This document shows positions 1 through 10,625 of a stretch of DNA of 64,000 nt, one piece after another. The stretch's first letter is position 1. The number at the start of each line of letters is the position of its first letter. The stretch is from contig CAUYUJ010021138.1 in the NCBI GenBank assembly GCA_963575745.1, forward strand, positions 1 to 64,000. Reading direction: 5' to 3'. Below the pieces are notes generated by a model. The model was not told the DNA's origin. It saw only the letters and a program-made list of their open reading frames with translations, and did no database searches. The translations under genes were made by a program, and so were the position numbers. The DNA is from Prorocentrum cordatum. Taxonomy: Eukaryota; Sar; Dinophyceae; Prorocentrales; Prorocentraceae.

Positions 1-300
1 CCCCCCCCCCCCCTCCTCCTCCCCATCCTCCTCTCGCTCTGAGCTATCTCGTCGTTTTCCTCCTCCTCATGCTCCTCCTCCTCCTCCTCCCCCTCCTCCT
101 CCTCCTCCTCCTCCTCCTCCTCCTCCCCCTCCCCCTCCTCCACCCTCCCCCCCTTGTCAGAGGAGGAGGGGGAGAGGAGAAGGGGGAGGGGGAGCAAGAT
201 GAGGAGGAGGAGCAGCAGTATGAGCAGGAGGAGGAGGGGGAGAAGGGGGAGGATGCGGGGAAGGAGGAGTTTGAACGACCGCACCACTGATCAACGACAA
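1..300. repeat. CCT/GGA low-complexity tract
   Basis: A C-run opens the window, followed by CCT-rich sequence to about 150 and GGA-rich sequence to about 280. Open frames here are poly-Leu, poly-Ser or poly-Glu products of the triplets and are not credible genes. Confidence 0.9.
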
Positions 301-547
301 TAGCGCTGCAGCGCAAGAGGGGGAGGAGGAACGAGGCGGAGAAGAGGAATCGGCGACCATGCACTGTTCAGGTGCTGCAGCACCGAAGTGTCAATGAAAA
401 AGGTGCGCTACAGCGCAATGCAGAAGGAATCCACGTTTTCAAGGCGGAGAAGAGGAGTCGTCGACCATGCAACGTTCATGTGCTGCAGCACCGAAGCATT
501 TAGCAATGTAAAAAAGTGCGCTGCAGCGCCAGTAAGGAATCCACGTT

Positions 548-2428
548 TTAGGCTAAAGCGCACCACCGCGGCTGCGACCATATCGGGCGCGCCACTCGGA
601 TGTCGCCGCCCTCGCGCGGCGCCCACGCGAGCGAGCACACGATGCTCGCCGTGTGCGCCCAAAAGGCCTCGGCATCGCCACCAAGCACGTGCGCGGAGGC
701 GCGCGGGTGCAGCTTCTCCTTGAAGAAGTAGGGCAGGACCAAGCTCAAGCCATAGTAGTGGCCGTTCTTGGTGAAGGAGATGTGTTTCAACACCTCGGCC
801 GCAATGTGTTCCCCTCCTCCGTCCTCCAACAGCACGACGTCGCCGTATTTGACGTCGTGGTAGCGGCACCGCGCTGCAGCGGACGCAACAAAGTCCGCAG
901 GCCCGAACTGCTGCAGCAGTTCGCGCGAGATGGCCTTGGACGGCCTGGTGGCGTTAACCAGGCAGTTAACCTTAAAGGTGTCGCCATCCTTGAGCTGCCA
1001 CAGGTGCCGCTCGGTGACGCTCTTCAGGACATTGGCGTCCCAGCCGCTGGAGGCTGCAGCCCCCACCTGAAGTGCGTTCGCAAAGCGCTTGCTGGTCTTG
1101 TGCTTGCGCTCCAAAACCCAGCACGACGGCAGCGCCACATGGCCCCAACGCCTCACGTAGTTGGCGAAGTGGTGCAGGTAATGGAACTTCTGCGCCATCG
1201 TTTCCTTGCCAAAGACGCTGCTGTATGACAGCAAAAAACCTGTTAACCGCAGCCTGCAGCTTATCCGCGTCTGCCTGACGCCTGGATACTCGTAGGATTT
1301 CTTCCTCAACGATCGTGTGCGCCTCGAACACTGCGCAAGCCGATCGGACTGCAGGCGCTGCAGCGTCGCTAGCCACCTCCCTGAAGAAACACGTCAATCC
1401 GCCCGCGCGAACGCATGTCCGAACAAGAGGGGTGCTGTACATATCCTACAGAAATTCACGTGCGCTGCAGCGCATGTATTATTGGTCTGGCGGGGGCGCG
1501 AAGCATGCAATGATACTTGCTTGGTTGTGAGCCCCATCGCTGGCGGTGCACTTGAAATGCTTGCTGTCAACGTGGGACCTCACGCGCTTCTCGCCGAAGA
1601 TCGCGCACGTGTCGGGGGAGATGGAGTGGCACCCTGGAAACGACCAGTCCTGGAAATATGCGTCTGCGCGCGCCCAGTAACACTTCAACCTTCGAAACAT
1701 TTGGAACACCAGAATGTTATATGTACCGTTGACGAAAATACAATGCATCCAATCAAACATGACTGTCTCGAGCGGCTTGAGTTTCCGAACCCGCTCAGGC
1801 AAATTGGGGGTCCCAGTTCCAGCCAAGTCGGCGCTCCAACTCCTGGAACTCGCCCTTGTTCATGATGTTGACCCCTTCGATCAATCTGTTGCAGATGGCA
1901 TCGAGCACCGGCGCCGTCATCGGCTGCAGCCGCGACGCATCTGGTTCCGAGTGGTGAACAGCGACACCCGTCGCATCAGAAGCAACTATATCCCGAACTT
2001 CGCCCTTCAAGAACACGTTGCGGCACATAAAACATGGTTTGATTCCTGGCGAACCTTTCATTCCGATCAAGCGGTGTATTGCATCCTCGTCCGCGATCCG
2101 ACAGAGCCGCTGCAGCGACGCAAGAAGGCGTAATGGATATATACATGTGCACATGTATGCTAACCAATCTTGGGTGCTATGCGGCGACCGCTGCAGCGGC
2201 TGAATGTAAATTCCGAGGTCCATCTGGATGAGCTCCGTCGCGCCGTCGGGGCGCAGCCGCAAGCTGATGCCTGCGCTGAAGTTGTGCCCCTGATCAGGCC
2301 AGAACTGCGCGACCCAGTAGCATCGTCAGTCCGTGCGGCTGGATGTCGCTCGCGGTCTTGGCCCGCGTCGTCGCGAGCTGGAACCACGCATCCTGCGAAC
2401 AAATCGCAGCACAACTGGCGCTGCAGCG

Positions 2429-2504
<76 letters not shown>

Positions 2505-3012
2505 CCCCCCTCCCCCCCCGCATATATCGTTGCTGCAGCAACGCTATCGCGAAAGTCCTCCGACGAAAGCGCCTGCGGGCCGAATTCCGCGATCGCCCAG
2601 TAGATGCCCCACGACTTGCGGTTCTGCACGTGCGCCAGCGCGTTGCCAGCGCCTATTTCATCGCCGTAAATGATGATGTGCCACGGGCGTGGCAGCTCCA
2701 GCGCCCGCTGCCACAGAGGCTGCATCGCGGGGGGGCGCTGCAATACCACAGCATTGCTGCTGGACTGCAGATCTCCACCGTGTGCTGCCCGACTATCATG
2801 TTCTGGTGGAGCTTGCCGTACGGCGTGTTCTCACCGACCATGAGCTCCCGAGCGTCTCTGATATCCTGGCGTCGGGATCCCAATTCGGGGATTCCGCCTC
2901 GCTTAACGGACGCCAGGAATTGCGCCATCGCATTACAATGCATGAATGGCAGTTCCGCGCGAAGGCGGGACAGCCGCCGCAGCTTCGCTGGGCGGTCGTC
3001 CTCTGCCGCCAT
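548..3012 (-). pseudogene. Transposase-like multi-exon gene, frameshifted
   Basis: The start chosen is the ATG at 3012 (MAAEDDRPAKLRRL). Blocks in order are ELPFMHCNAMAQFL, PWHIIIYGDEIGAGNALAH (about 2690-2630), QGHNFSAGISLRLRPDG (about 2270), AIHRLIGMKGSPGIKPCFMC (about 2060-2000), VMFDWMHCIFVNGTYN (about 1760), a helical stretch with VEEEILRVSRRQAD (about 1300), and FHYLHHFANYVRRWG followed by LPSCWVLERKHK (about 1190-1100). The order and the DWMH motif recall large DDE transposases of the CACTA/KDZ type and a multicopy dinoflagellate family; this assignment is from memory of family style. GCTGCAGC palindromes separate the coding blocks, as if marking introns. At least three single-base frame changes occur inside blocks (near 2733, 2288 and 1800), two of them in C-runs, so this is either decayed or carries consensus errors. 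The stop is TAA at 548-550. Confidence 0.7.
2393..2557 (-). other. Putative introner-type intron, 165 bp
   Basis: Coding sequence ending ..LSSE resumes as DAWFQLATTRAK after 165 bp. On the minus strand the junctions read GGAG|GACTTT and GCAG|GATGCG, so a 4-bp direct repeat AGGA straddles both ends. The donor is then GA and the acceptor AG, a non-GT donor class reported in dinoflagellates. The 14-bp palindrome at 2529-2542 lies 15 nt inside the donor, and the 14-bp palindrome at 2417-2430 lies 24 nt inside the acceptor. A GA microsatellite (2432-2503 on the plus strand as CT) fills the middle. Boundaries are inferred from protein continuity, not from a transcript. Confidence 0.6.
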
Positions 3013-3235
3013 CGCGCGCGTTCCCGAGGCAAGCTTGCCTCCGTCGCTGCGCGCGCGCGGAGGGGTCCCTCCGCTAGGGGCCACGGCGACTACGGATGGA
3101 AATGAGGCTGCACCGCGTGGAGAGCAACCAAATGCGCGCTGCAGCGCTAACTGCCAAGCAACAGTCTGGGAGCACATGGCGCTACAGCGCCGCTAACGTT
3201 CAATGATGACAATCTGACGCGCTGCAGCGCGAACG

Positions 3236-3420
3236 TCCTCCTCCTCCTCCATCCTGCTCGCCATGCCCCTCGCCCTCCTCCTCTTCCTCCCCCTCCTATA
3301 CCTCCTCCTCATCCTCTTCCTCCCCCTCCTCCTCCCCCCCCTCCTCCTCCGCCTCATGCGCCCCCTCATCCTCCCCATCCTCCTCCTCAACCTACCCATC
3401 CTCCTCATCATCCGTCTCCC
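3236..3420 (+). repeat. CCT-rich tract upstream of the transposase-like gene
   Basis: Imperfect CCT/CTC triplets fill the stretch between the palindromes at 3220-3233 and 3528-3541. No coding signal is visible on either strand. Confidence 0.85.
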
Positions 3421-3702
3421 GTCCCTTCATCCTCCCCGTCACCATCACCTTCATCGTCAACAGCATCAATTTCACTCGCCCTCATCATCCGCCACATCAC
3501 CATCCAACGAGAAACTGCAAGCGAAACTGCGCTGCAGCGCAACACATTAACACATCATGATCCGCGCGCAAACTTTCAACCGTGGTCCACGGAGAAGCGC
3601 TGCAGCGCAACTCAAACAACACGCTCAACCACGCCCCCTCCAGCATTTACCAATCAATCGAACCAGCATGCTTCAGCTGGCGGTCGCCGAGGCCGACCTC
3701 AC

Positions 3703-4132
3703 TCAGGTCACCTTCATCTTCTTGGCGTTCCGCAGCGAGGTCAACGCCTCGTTGAGTTTCTGGTTGGCCACGTCCGAAGCGGCGATGCCCATCTGACCCC
3801 GACCCTGCTACTCATACTCCTCATCCTCCCGCATCATCGCCTTCCACCTCCTCCTGATCATCCCCCTGTCGTCCTTCTCCCCCGCTGCAGCGGGGGAGTA
3901 GCCTGCCACACTCATGAACCCCACCGTCCTCCTTCTCATCCGCCTCCTCATCCACCTGCAGCTCCGCGGTGCGGATCTGCACCTGCTTCTCCGCTTTCCT
4001 GGCGTTCTTCCGCGCCTCCTTCCCCTCTGCTGTAGCAGTCGCCGTCGCTCTCGCGCGGGCCTCGCGCAACTCGTCGCGACGGTCGGCGCGCGCTTGCGCT
4101 TCGAACGGCTTGTCGCAGCGGCGCGCCGCCAT
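3703..4132 (-). CDS. Small charged protein, two exons, function unknown
   Basis: Exon 1 starts at the ATG at 4132 (MAARRCDKPFEAQARADRR). It encodes a highly charged, helix-forming segment rich in Arg, Ala and Glu (ARATATATAEGKEARKNARK, then ELQVDEEADEKEDGG). It runs to about 3905, before the 22-bp palindrome at 3877-3898. The second exon resumes after an AG at 3793 as MGIAASDVANQKLNEALTS and ends ..AKKMKVT with TGA at 3703-3705. The frame upstream of 4132 stays open to a palindrome at about 4180, so a longer N-terminus is possible. I do not recognise the family. It lies head to tail between two larger minus-strand genes. Confidence 0.5.
3877..3898. repeat. 22-bp perfect palindrome of the GCTGCAGC family
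   Basis: CTCCCCCGCTG followed by its exact reverse complement. It sits at the intron side of exon 1 of the small charged protein gene and is one of the longest members. Confidence 0.95.
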
Positions 4133-4284
4133 TGCGAGCCCAGTGAGGAGGCGGAGGAGGTCCGTTGCCAGCACCCGCTGCAGCGAACGATGGCGGATGC
4201 GACGCGCGAGCCAAGTGAAGAGGAGGAGGAGGAGGAGGGGGAGGGGGGCATGCCATCGGCAACGCGCAACATGAGCGAATCACA

Positions 4285-4614
4285 GCGCTGCAGCGCGTGA
4301 CTTGGCAACAACCATGCGGGAGACAACGCTCGACATCACGAATGATGGCGCTGCAGCGCGCATCGACGAGGAACGACTGGCACTCAAGACGAGCACGTCA
4401 CGCAATACATGGACACCGCGGCTGCAACTGCACACTCACAAACGCGCCAACGCTACAACGGCACCACAAGTCTGACAGGCGCTGCAGCGCTGCATCGGAA
4501 CACAACAGCACGCGATATCTACGCCACCATCCAGGAAAGCGAGCGCTGCAGCGCTGCATCGTGATCATGATGGCGATGCAAACGTTGAACACAAAGGCGC
4601 CAGCGCTGCAGCGC
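4285..4614. repeat. Cluster of five palindromes with about 62-bp spacing
   Basis: GCGCTGCAGCGC starts at 4285, 4348, 4480, 4542 and 4603, giving steps of 63, 132, 62 and 61 bp. The cluster lies upstream of the gene that starts at 4132 and has no coding signal of its own. Confidence 0.85.
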
Positions 4615-4875
4615 CCGCATCCAAGAGAACCCGTCAACATGTTTGACTTTCATCCTCCTCGTCGTCCGTGCGAGCCGCGCGACCGCCAGGCAAGACCATC
4701 GCCACTACCGTTCATATCATCGGCCAGCGTTCCATCCAACCTCGCACTAATCCTCACCATCCTCCTCATTCCTTCTCCTCCACATGCTCATCCTCCTCAT
4801 CATCCTCCCCATTCTCCTCCTCGCCCTCATAATCCTCATCCTCACCTCCATATGCCGACAGTGCCCGTTGCGCGC

Positions 4876-6731
4876 TCACGGCTTGCCGCGACGGCCAGTG
4901 AAGTTCGGGTCGCGGCACGTGCCGCAGCCATTCGGCAGGTAGCGGCATTTGCTGCACCCGAGTGCCATTTGGCCCCGTTTGGCTGCCGCCTTGCCCTTGG
5001 GCTTGGCCTTGGCCTTGGCGTTGGCCTCCCCTTTGCCCTTGGCCTTCGGTTTGGCCGTGCCCTTGGCCGCCGTCTTGCCCTTGCCAGCGCCTGTCTTGCT
5101 CTTGCCCTTGATCGCGCTCTTGCCCTTGCCCTTCTTGCCCTTGCCATTGCCCTTGCGAGGCAGCTCGCCTTTCGCGCTGCCCGCAGCCAAGGTCTCGATC
5201 GCCTGCAGCACAGCATCCTCGTCTCCGTCTGCTGCTGCAGCAGCATCTTCGTTTGGCGGCGTTGGCGCTGCTGCAGCAGCATCTGGCGCCGCCGCTGGCA
5301 ATGCTGGCCCAGCTGGCGAATCGCCAATCGCGGGGGGACTCGCGGGGGGGCTCGCCGTGGGCGCCGCAGGGCGGCGCGGGAAGAGCTGCAGCTGCAGCTC
5401 GTTGGGCGGCGATGGCGGTGGCGCAAACGCTGCCAGCATTTGCTGCATCACGGCCATCGCGTCCATGGGTTGCATTGGCGCTGCGGGCGGCACGGAGGGC
5501 GACCCCGATGGTGTCCATGGCACAATGGCAGTGCTCGGCTGATGCGGTGGGGCGGCAGCCCGCAAGCCCTTGTTGGTCAGCCTGAGAGGCACGCGGGCCT
5601 TGATGGCGTTGAGACCCGCAGGCCGCTTCAGCGGCGCACGCGTAGCATGAAACCTATCATGCTCTATGCGAGGTGGACCTAACGGACCGAGCTCACCGAA
5701 ACACCCAAGACATCCAGAACAATCAGCGCTGCAGCGCATGACGGGGTGGCAACAGCCTCGTAGATGCGATGCCACGTTGGCGAGGTCGCGCGTCACATCG
5801 ATCGGCGGGTCCGCATCGGCGTGCGCCGCGTCGAAGATGTGCTGAGGGAGCTGCCGAGGATCTGCTGGGAAATTCCAAGTCACTGTCGCCGCTTGCCCCG
5901 TCGCGCCCCCGCGGCTCGCCAAGAACTGACCCTGTAAAGGGCGACTCGTCGGGAAACCCTAACGCTGACGCGCCGCATCGCATTGGCTGCAGTCAGTGCG
6001 ATGCGATGCGTCTGCGTTAGGCGTTCCCGCCGGATCCCAGACCTTCATCTCCGTCACGATCCCGTAGAGCTGCCCAGGGTTTGCGTCTGGAAGATGGGCG
6101 CATGCCATCAACGCCGCCAACTCTTTCAGCGTGTTCTCGCTCGGAACCGTCAAGCCGATGGCACCGCAACGTTTGATCAACGCGCGCACCTTCGCGGCGA
6201 TGCTCTGGTTGGGGTCGCGAAATAAACCCCAGTCCTGCATGGTGAAGTCCACCAGCCTACGAATCGACGCAGGCATGCTGCAGCATGATAACATAAGTAC
6301 ATTTGAAACATGAACATGGTAACATAAATAAAGTACAGAGCAAACAATTAAACCATACATGTGAATAACACTTCGGCGGTCCGACGTGCAAAGCACGATG
6401 GATAGCACCGCCCTGACGCGAGCGTCTGCACGCGCATCTGGAGCGTGGGCGTCGCCGTGCCCACGCGCGCGGCCAGCGCGGCGCTGAGGCGCGCCTTGTG
6501 GCTGTCCGCGAAGCCCGACGCGGTGATTCGATTCTGCAGGGTAGCTGCTTGGGCAGCCCCGATCGTCCCCAAGTTGTGAAGCTGCAGCTGCACGCTCATG
6601 GACAAGGCGGACTGGCTCCGCGCCATCGCGTCGGCGGCGATGACGCCGATCTGCGATGCGAAGAAGGCGTCGCAGCTGTCCAGGTTATCCAGGATGTGGT
6701 TGATGGGTGTGGCCGCAGCCGCGGCAGACAT
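4876..6731 (-). CDS. GK-rich protein with C-terminal CSKCR/GCGTCR zinc-like motif
   Basis: Exon 1 starts at the ATG at 6731 (MSAAAAATPINHILDNLDS) and runs to about 6414, a helical segment. Exon 2 (about 6257-6020) reads LVDFTMQDWGLFRDPNQSIA then AIGLTVPSENTLKELAALMA. Exon 3 (about 5868 to 5750) reads ADPRQLPQHIFDAAH. The last exon carries a Pro/Ala/Met-rich linker, a long Lys/Gly tract (GKGKKGKGKSAIKGKSKTG) and the ending LGCSKCRYLPNGCGTCRD, with TGA at 4876-4878. The four regularly placed cysteines suggest a small metal site, and the basic tract suggests nucleic-acid binding; both are inference. I recall this layout as a common dinoflagellate multicopy protein of unknown role. Palindromes at 6274-6287, 5958-6021 and 5726-5737 mark the gaps between exons. 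Exon edges are approximate. Confidence 0.6.
5958..6021. repeat. 64-bp imperfect palindrome centred on CTGCAG at an exon edge
   Basis: Two 32-nt arms meet at CTG|CAG (5989/5990) and match at 27 of 32 positions. The arms begin CCTAACGC on both strands. It lies just downstream of exon 2 of the GK-rich gene (minus strand), where the intron should start. Confidence 0.85.
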
Positions 6732-6959
6732 GATGCCCTCCGCGAGGGCGAGGGGGTGCGCGGACGCTCCGGGGGGAAGCGCGAGGGAGGGCCTCCCACA
6801 CTGCGAGAGCTGAAGCACTCGGCTGCTGAGGTGGAAGAGAGGCCACAACAGTACAGATGCGCTGCAGCGCAACGATCGCATGCAATTAAGGAAAACACGT
6901 GAGCGCTGCAGCGCTCAGCAGAAATCATCGTCACAAAGTAACATGAAGCGCTGCAGCGC

Positions 6960-7500
6960 TATGCATGCGCACCATGATGGAACGCATGGTAGTGGGCAAT
7001 AGGGAGAGATATATAGAGTGATGGAAAGGAGAGGAGGGAGATAATGAGGGACACGGGGGGGGGGGGGGACGGGGGGAGATGCGAGGAGACACGGGAGGGA
7101 AGGACACGAGCGCGGGCGGGCGGGCGGGCAGGGCACGGGGGGAGATGCATGATCATTTGAGGAACACGGAAGGGACGGTGCGAAAGACACGGAGGGGTGG
7201 GAGGGACATGGGAGAAACACGGGGGGGGTGCACGGAAGAGACACGGGAGGGACACGGGAGTTCGGGGGCGAGCGGGCGGACGGACGCGGGAGCGGTGCGG
7301 AGGGACACGGGCGGGAGCGCACGGAAGGCAGGTGGAGGCACGGAAGGGGCACGGGAGAGACGCGGGAGAGACACGGGATACGGATAGGTACACACGGGAG
7401 CTCGGGAGCGGGCGGGCGGGCAGACACAGGAGGGACACGGAAGGTGTCCGAGGAGGGCGCGGGACGGATTCAGGAGATGCGCGAAGTGTGATCAGGAGCA
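6960..7500. repeat. G-rich GGGACACGG-like degenerate array
   Basis: Variants of GGGACACGGG, GGGAGGGACACGG and GAGACACGGG recur from about 7050 to 7470. Pro/Ser/Cys-rich minus-strand frames and Gly/Arg-rich plus-strand frames come from the repeat. No gene is supported. Confidence 0.8.
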
Positions 7501-7557
7501 AATACCGAAGCGATCTGGGAGCCTCGAAGGCAGCTGGGACATCGACAGAGGCGTGTC

Positions 7558-7694
7558 TGTTCAATAGAGGGGGCGATTGAACAGACACGGGCGTGGCTGT
7601 TCAATAGAGGGGGCTATTGCACATGGCATGTTCAATAGAGGGGGCTATTGAACAGACACGGACGTGGCTGTTCAATACAGGGGGCTATTGAACA
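7558..7694. repeat. Four hairpin units with G5 loops
   Basis: Each unit is TGTTCAATAG, AGGGGG, CTATTGAACA or a one- or two-base variant. Copies are 7558-7583, 7598-7623, 7629-7654 and 7669-7694. Spacers read GACACGG(G/A)CGTGGC where present. Stems are 9 to 10 bp. Confidence 0.9.
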
Positions 7695-7699
7695 GACAC

Positions 7700-8960
7700 G
7701 CCGCTGTCAGACAGCATCACCTCTGCAGAGGGGCACCGACGCTCTCAGATCGCTTCACCCGAAGCTCCCGTTCGACCTCAGATCAGCCATCCTGCTGCCA
7801 ACATCCAGCACTCCAGCCCGCCCCAACGCCCACCCACGCAGTCCCAGAACACTGCCCACACTGCTGATTTCGAGGTGGGAGTGAAACTAAGAGAGGCGCG
7901 AAGTACATCACGCGGCGCTGCTGCAGCAGCGTCGCGACGAGGTTGACGATGCCGACACCGCTGTCAACTGCAAAGATTTACGCTCGCGGCTCTGCTGCAG
8001 CAGCGTCGCGATGGCTCGAGACTGCTGAGGACAAGGCTGATGGGAGCTGGTGAGGCTGCCAGGAGGCCATGGGGGGAGCTACTCGGCGGCGCAACGAACT
8101 GTGCTGAAGGGGGGCAGGGAGAGTGGCGAAGGGCGATGCGATGCGAGACGGTTTGCCATCTGAAGTGCCCCAGGACCCCCCCAAGTGCCCCCAAACTTTC
8201 CTGGCCAATCCAAGGCCGACCCCTGGCACATCAGCCCATGCAAAAAAATGTCAGCGGATCAGGATGTGAACGTCGACGATGGCAGATAGTTGTGATGAGG
8301 ATATCGGAGCGCCTTTCTGGGCGACAGCGCGGGCGCACCACGCGATCTGGCGCGCGAAATATAACCTGGCCTAAACACATGCATGCGTCGGCGTCAGCTA
8401 TGCTCGCGAACTGATCCAATCCGCGCCCCCCATTGCTCCCATTGATCTTACATGTTGGGTTGCTACAGCATGTATCCTATCACTATGCGTTCGTTGTCCC
8501 CCTCGCTCACGGGAGAGTGGATACCCGCTGCAGCGGGCATCCTGTCTACCGTCTCTCCCCAATGTGTCTTCACTCCACCCCCACGCTGCGTCTCCATCGT
8601 CCCCTCGCATTCCCTATGTATATCACGTCTCCCCCCGGTCTACCTCTACTATAGTCCCCCCTCTCCCCCTGTCTACCTCTACTGAGTTACCGTCCCATTC
8701 CGTCGCCCACCAGTAGTGGAATGCTCCGCGGCCGCGCCGCAGCTCTCATGTGGCGCCCGCAGGCGCTGCAGCGCCAGGGGCCGCTCGGCGGCCGCCTCCG
8801 CCCTCGGCGCTCGGCGGCGCGCCCTCGGCGCTCGGCGGCCGCCTCCGCCCTCGGCGCTCGGCGCGGCCGCCTCCGCCCTCGGCGCTCGGCGCGCCCTCGG
8901 CGCTCGGCGGCCGCCTCCGCCTCCGCCTCCGCGGCCTCATCCGCGGCCTCCTCCGCAGCC
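7700..8960. other. Intergenic stretch without a recognised gene
   Basis: Contains a duplicated motif CTGCTGCAGCAGCGTCGCGA (7918 and 7992), palindromes at 8524-8537 and 8762-8775, and a GC-only array of GGCGGCCGCCTCCGCCCTC units at 8780-8935. Frames over the last part are Ala/Arg/Pro low-complexity. Confidence 0.7.
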
Positions 8961-8963
8961 TCC

Positions 8964-9527
8964 TCATGAGGCGCCCCTCGGCGGCCTCCTCAGCGCCTCC
9001 TCGGGCGCCTGCGCCTCCTCGGCGGCCTCCTCGGCGCCAGCGCCGACCCAGACCTGCGCTGGGCCAGCGTAGTACTCCTCCGCGAGGGCGGCAGCGTCGG
9101 CGCACTCGCCCGCCAGCAGCAGCTCGCAGAGCTGCTGCGCCCTATTGAACCAGCCGCCACGCCGCTGCTGCTGGTCCCCGTCGCGGACAAGCTTGCCCTT
9201 GCCGCCCTTGCTCTTGTCCTTGCCCTTGCCCTTGCAAGGTGGGCCGCCGCCGTCCTTGCCCTTGTCCTTGCCCTTGCCCTTGCCGCAAGGTGGGCCGCCG
9301 ACGTTGTCCTTGTCCTTGTCCTTGCCCTTGCCCTTGCCCTTGCAAGGTGGGCCGTCGCTGCCGCCCTTGCCGTGCGGGGCGGCGCGCGACGTCGGCCGCG
9401 CCTTGGCGGCAGCGAGCTCGACCGCGGGGTCCCACGGCTCGAACCCTGGCGGCGGCACCGCAGGCGGCGTCGGCCGCAGGACGGCGAACTCCTCGGCGTC
9501 CTCGTCGTAGTCGAGCTGCGACGCCAT
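8964..9527 (-). CDS. GK-repeat protein with W/C/L helical C-terminus
   Basis: A single-exon frame of 187 codons starts at the ATG at 9527 (MASQLDYDEDAEEFAVLRP). An acidic, Pro-rich N-terminus is followed by three repeats of GPPCKGKGKGKDKDKDN type (about residues 58-112). Next comes WFNRAQQLCELLLAGE, continuing into a helical segment ending ALAEEYYAG, and an acidic Ala/Glu tail. The Lys/Gly tract matches that of the 4876-6731 gene in style, and the W..C..LL..G segment is shared with the 10626-10979 gene, so the three may belong to one interacting set or one element. That is inference. The stop is TGA at 8964-8966. Confidence 0.55.
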   Translation of the reverse strand: MASQLDYDEDAEEFAVLRPTPPAVPPPGFEPWDPAVELAAAKARPTSRAAPHGKGGSDGPPCKGKGKGKDKDKDNVGGPPCGKGKGKDKGKDGGGPPCKGKGKDKSKGGKGKLVRDGDQQQRRGGWFNRAQQLCELLLAGECADAAALAEEYYAGPAQVWVGAGAEEAAEEAQAPEEALRRPPRGAS

Positions 9528-9563
9528 CGCTGCGCGATGCAGCGAGCGAAGCTGCAGCTCGAA

Positions 9564-9703
9564 AGCTGCATGATGGGCTTGGTTTCCACCACCAGTGCCA
9601 TAAGTTGGAGGGAGAGGTCCTCCTCCTCCTCCTCTTCTTTCTCCTCCTCCTCCTTCTCCAACATATGGTAGTGGTGGTGGAAACCGGTCCCATCACTGCA
9701 GCT
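9564..9703. repeat. Foldback element upstream of the GK-repeat gene
   Basis: Left arm 9564-9609 and right arm 9657-9703 are near-complementary over about 46 nt, both beginning AGCTGCA then TGATGGG and GGTTTCCACCACCA. Within the inner 29 nt, 26 match. The loop is a CCT/CTT tract. It lies 37 bp upstream of the ATG at 9527. Confidence 0.85.
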
Positions 9704-9944
9704 GAAGCTGCACTCGGGCGCGCGGGCGCGCGACGCTGCAGCGCGCGAAGCTGCAGCTGCAGCTGCCGGAACAAAAACAGCGGCGGTGCCAACGACGAAT
9801 ACGATGGCGACGACGCTGGCGACGATGGACCCCTGCTCACCAGTCGACTGACCCCCCCAAAGTAACATCACCCCGCAAAGTAACATCACCCCCAACTGAA
9901 CCTCCGAAGGCCAACGACTGGATTGACCTCCCCAGGGCTGCCCC

Positions 9945-10500
9945 CTCAGGATAGGAGGAGGAGGAGGATGAGGGGGGGGAGGAGGATTGGAGGGAGAGGA
10001 GGAGGGGGGGGAGGAGGGGGGGCAGGAGGAGGAGGAGGAGGAGGAGGAGGACACGGATGAGGAGGAGAAGAAGGAGAGGGAGGAGGAGGAGAAGGAGGAG
10101 GAGAAGGAGGAGTAGGAGAATGAGAGGGAGGATGAGGAGGAGGAGGAGGATGAGGCGGAGGAGGAGGGGGAGGAGGAGGAGGAGAGGGAGTATGCGGAGG
10201 CAGGAATAGGCAGAAGGAGCGGGGGGCGGGGCATGGGTGCCAACTGGTTGTATTCCTCCTCCTCCTCCTCGTCATGCTCCTCGTCCTCGGCCTCCTTCTC
10301 CTCCTCCTCCTCCTCCCCCTCCTCCTCCTCATCATCATCATCCTGCTCCCCCTTCCCCTGCTCCGAGGTGCTGGCAGCGAGCGGTGGGAACCTGTGAAAA
10401 TGAGGGCGTTCCAGAACGTCGTCCTCAATGTCGTCGTCCTCCTGATCACCCTCCTCCTCCTCATCATCATCCTCCCTCCACCTTCTTCTCCTGCATGCGC
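9945..10500. repeat. GGA then CCT arrays
   Basis: GGA/GAG-rich DNA (9950-10210) is followed by CCT/CTC-rich DNA (10255-10490). Long Ser, Pro and Glu frames here are triplet products. Confidence 0.9.
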
Positions 10501-10625
10501 TGCTCTGAATTACGTCGTCTTTAACGCCGTCGTCGTTGTCTCTGTCGCCGTCGCCGCCGTCGCGATGCTGTATCCGACTGAAACAGTGGTGCTGCAGCAC
10601 TGACCGCGCGCGCGCCGCGCGCCCG

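Noticed and set aside
4297-5682. 461-codon plus-strand frame
   Set aside because: Antisense of the GK-rich gene; alternating Leu/Ala from the Lys/Gly tract on the other strand.
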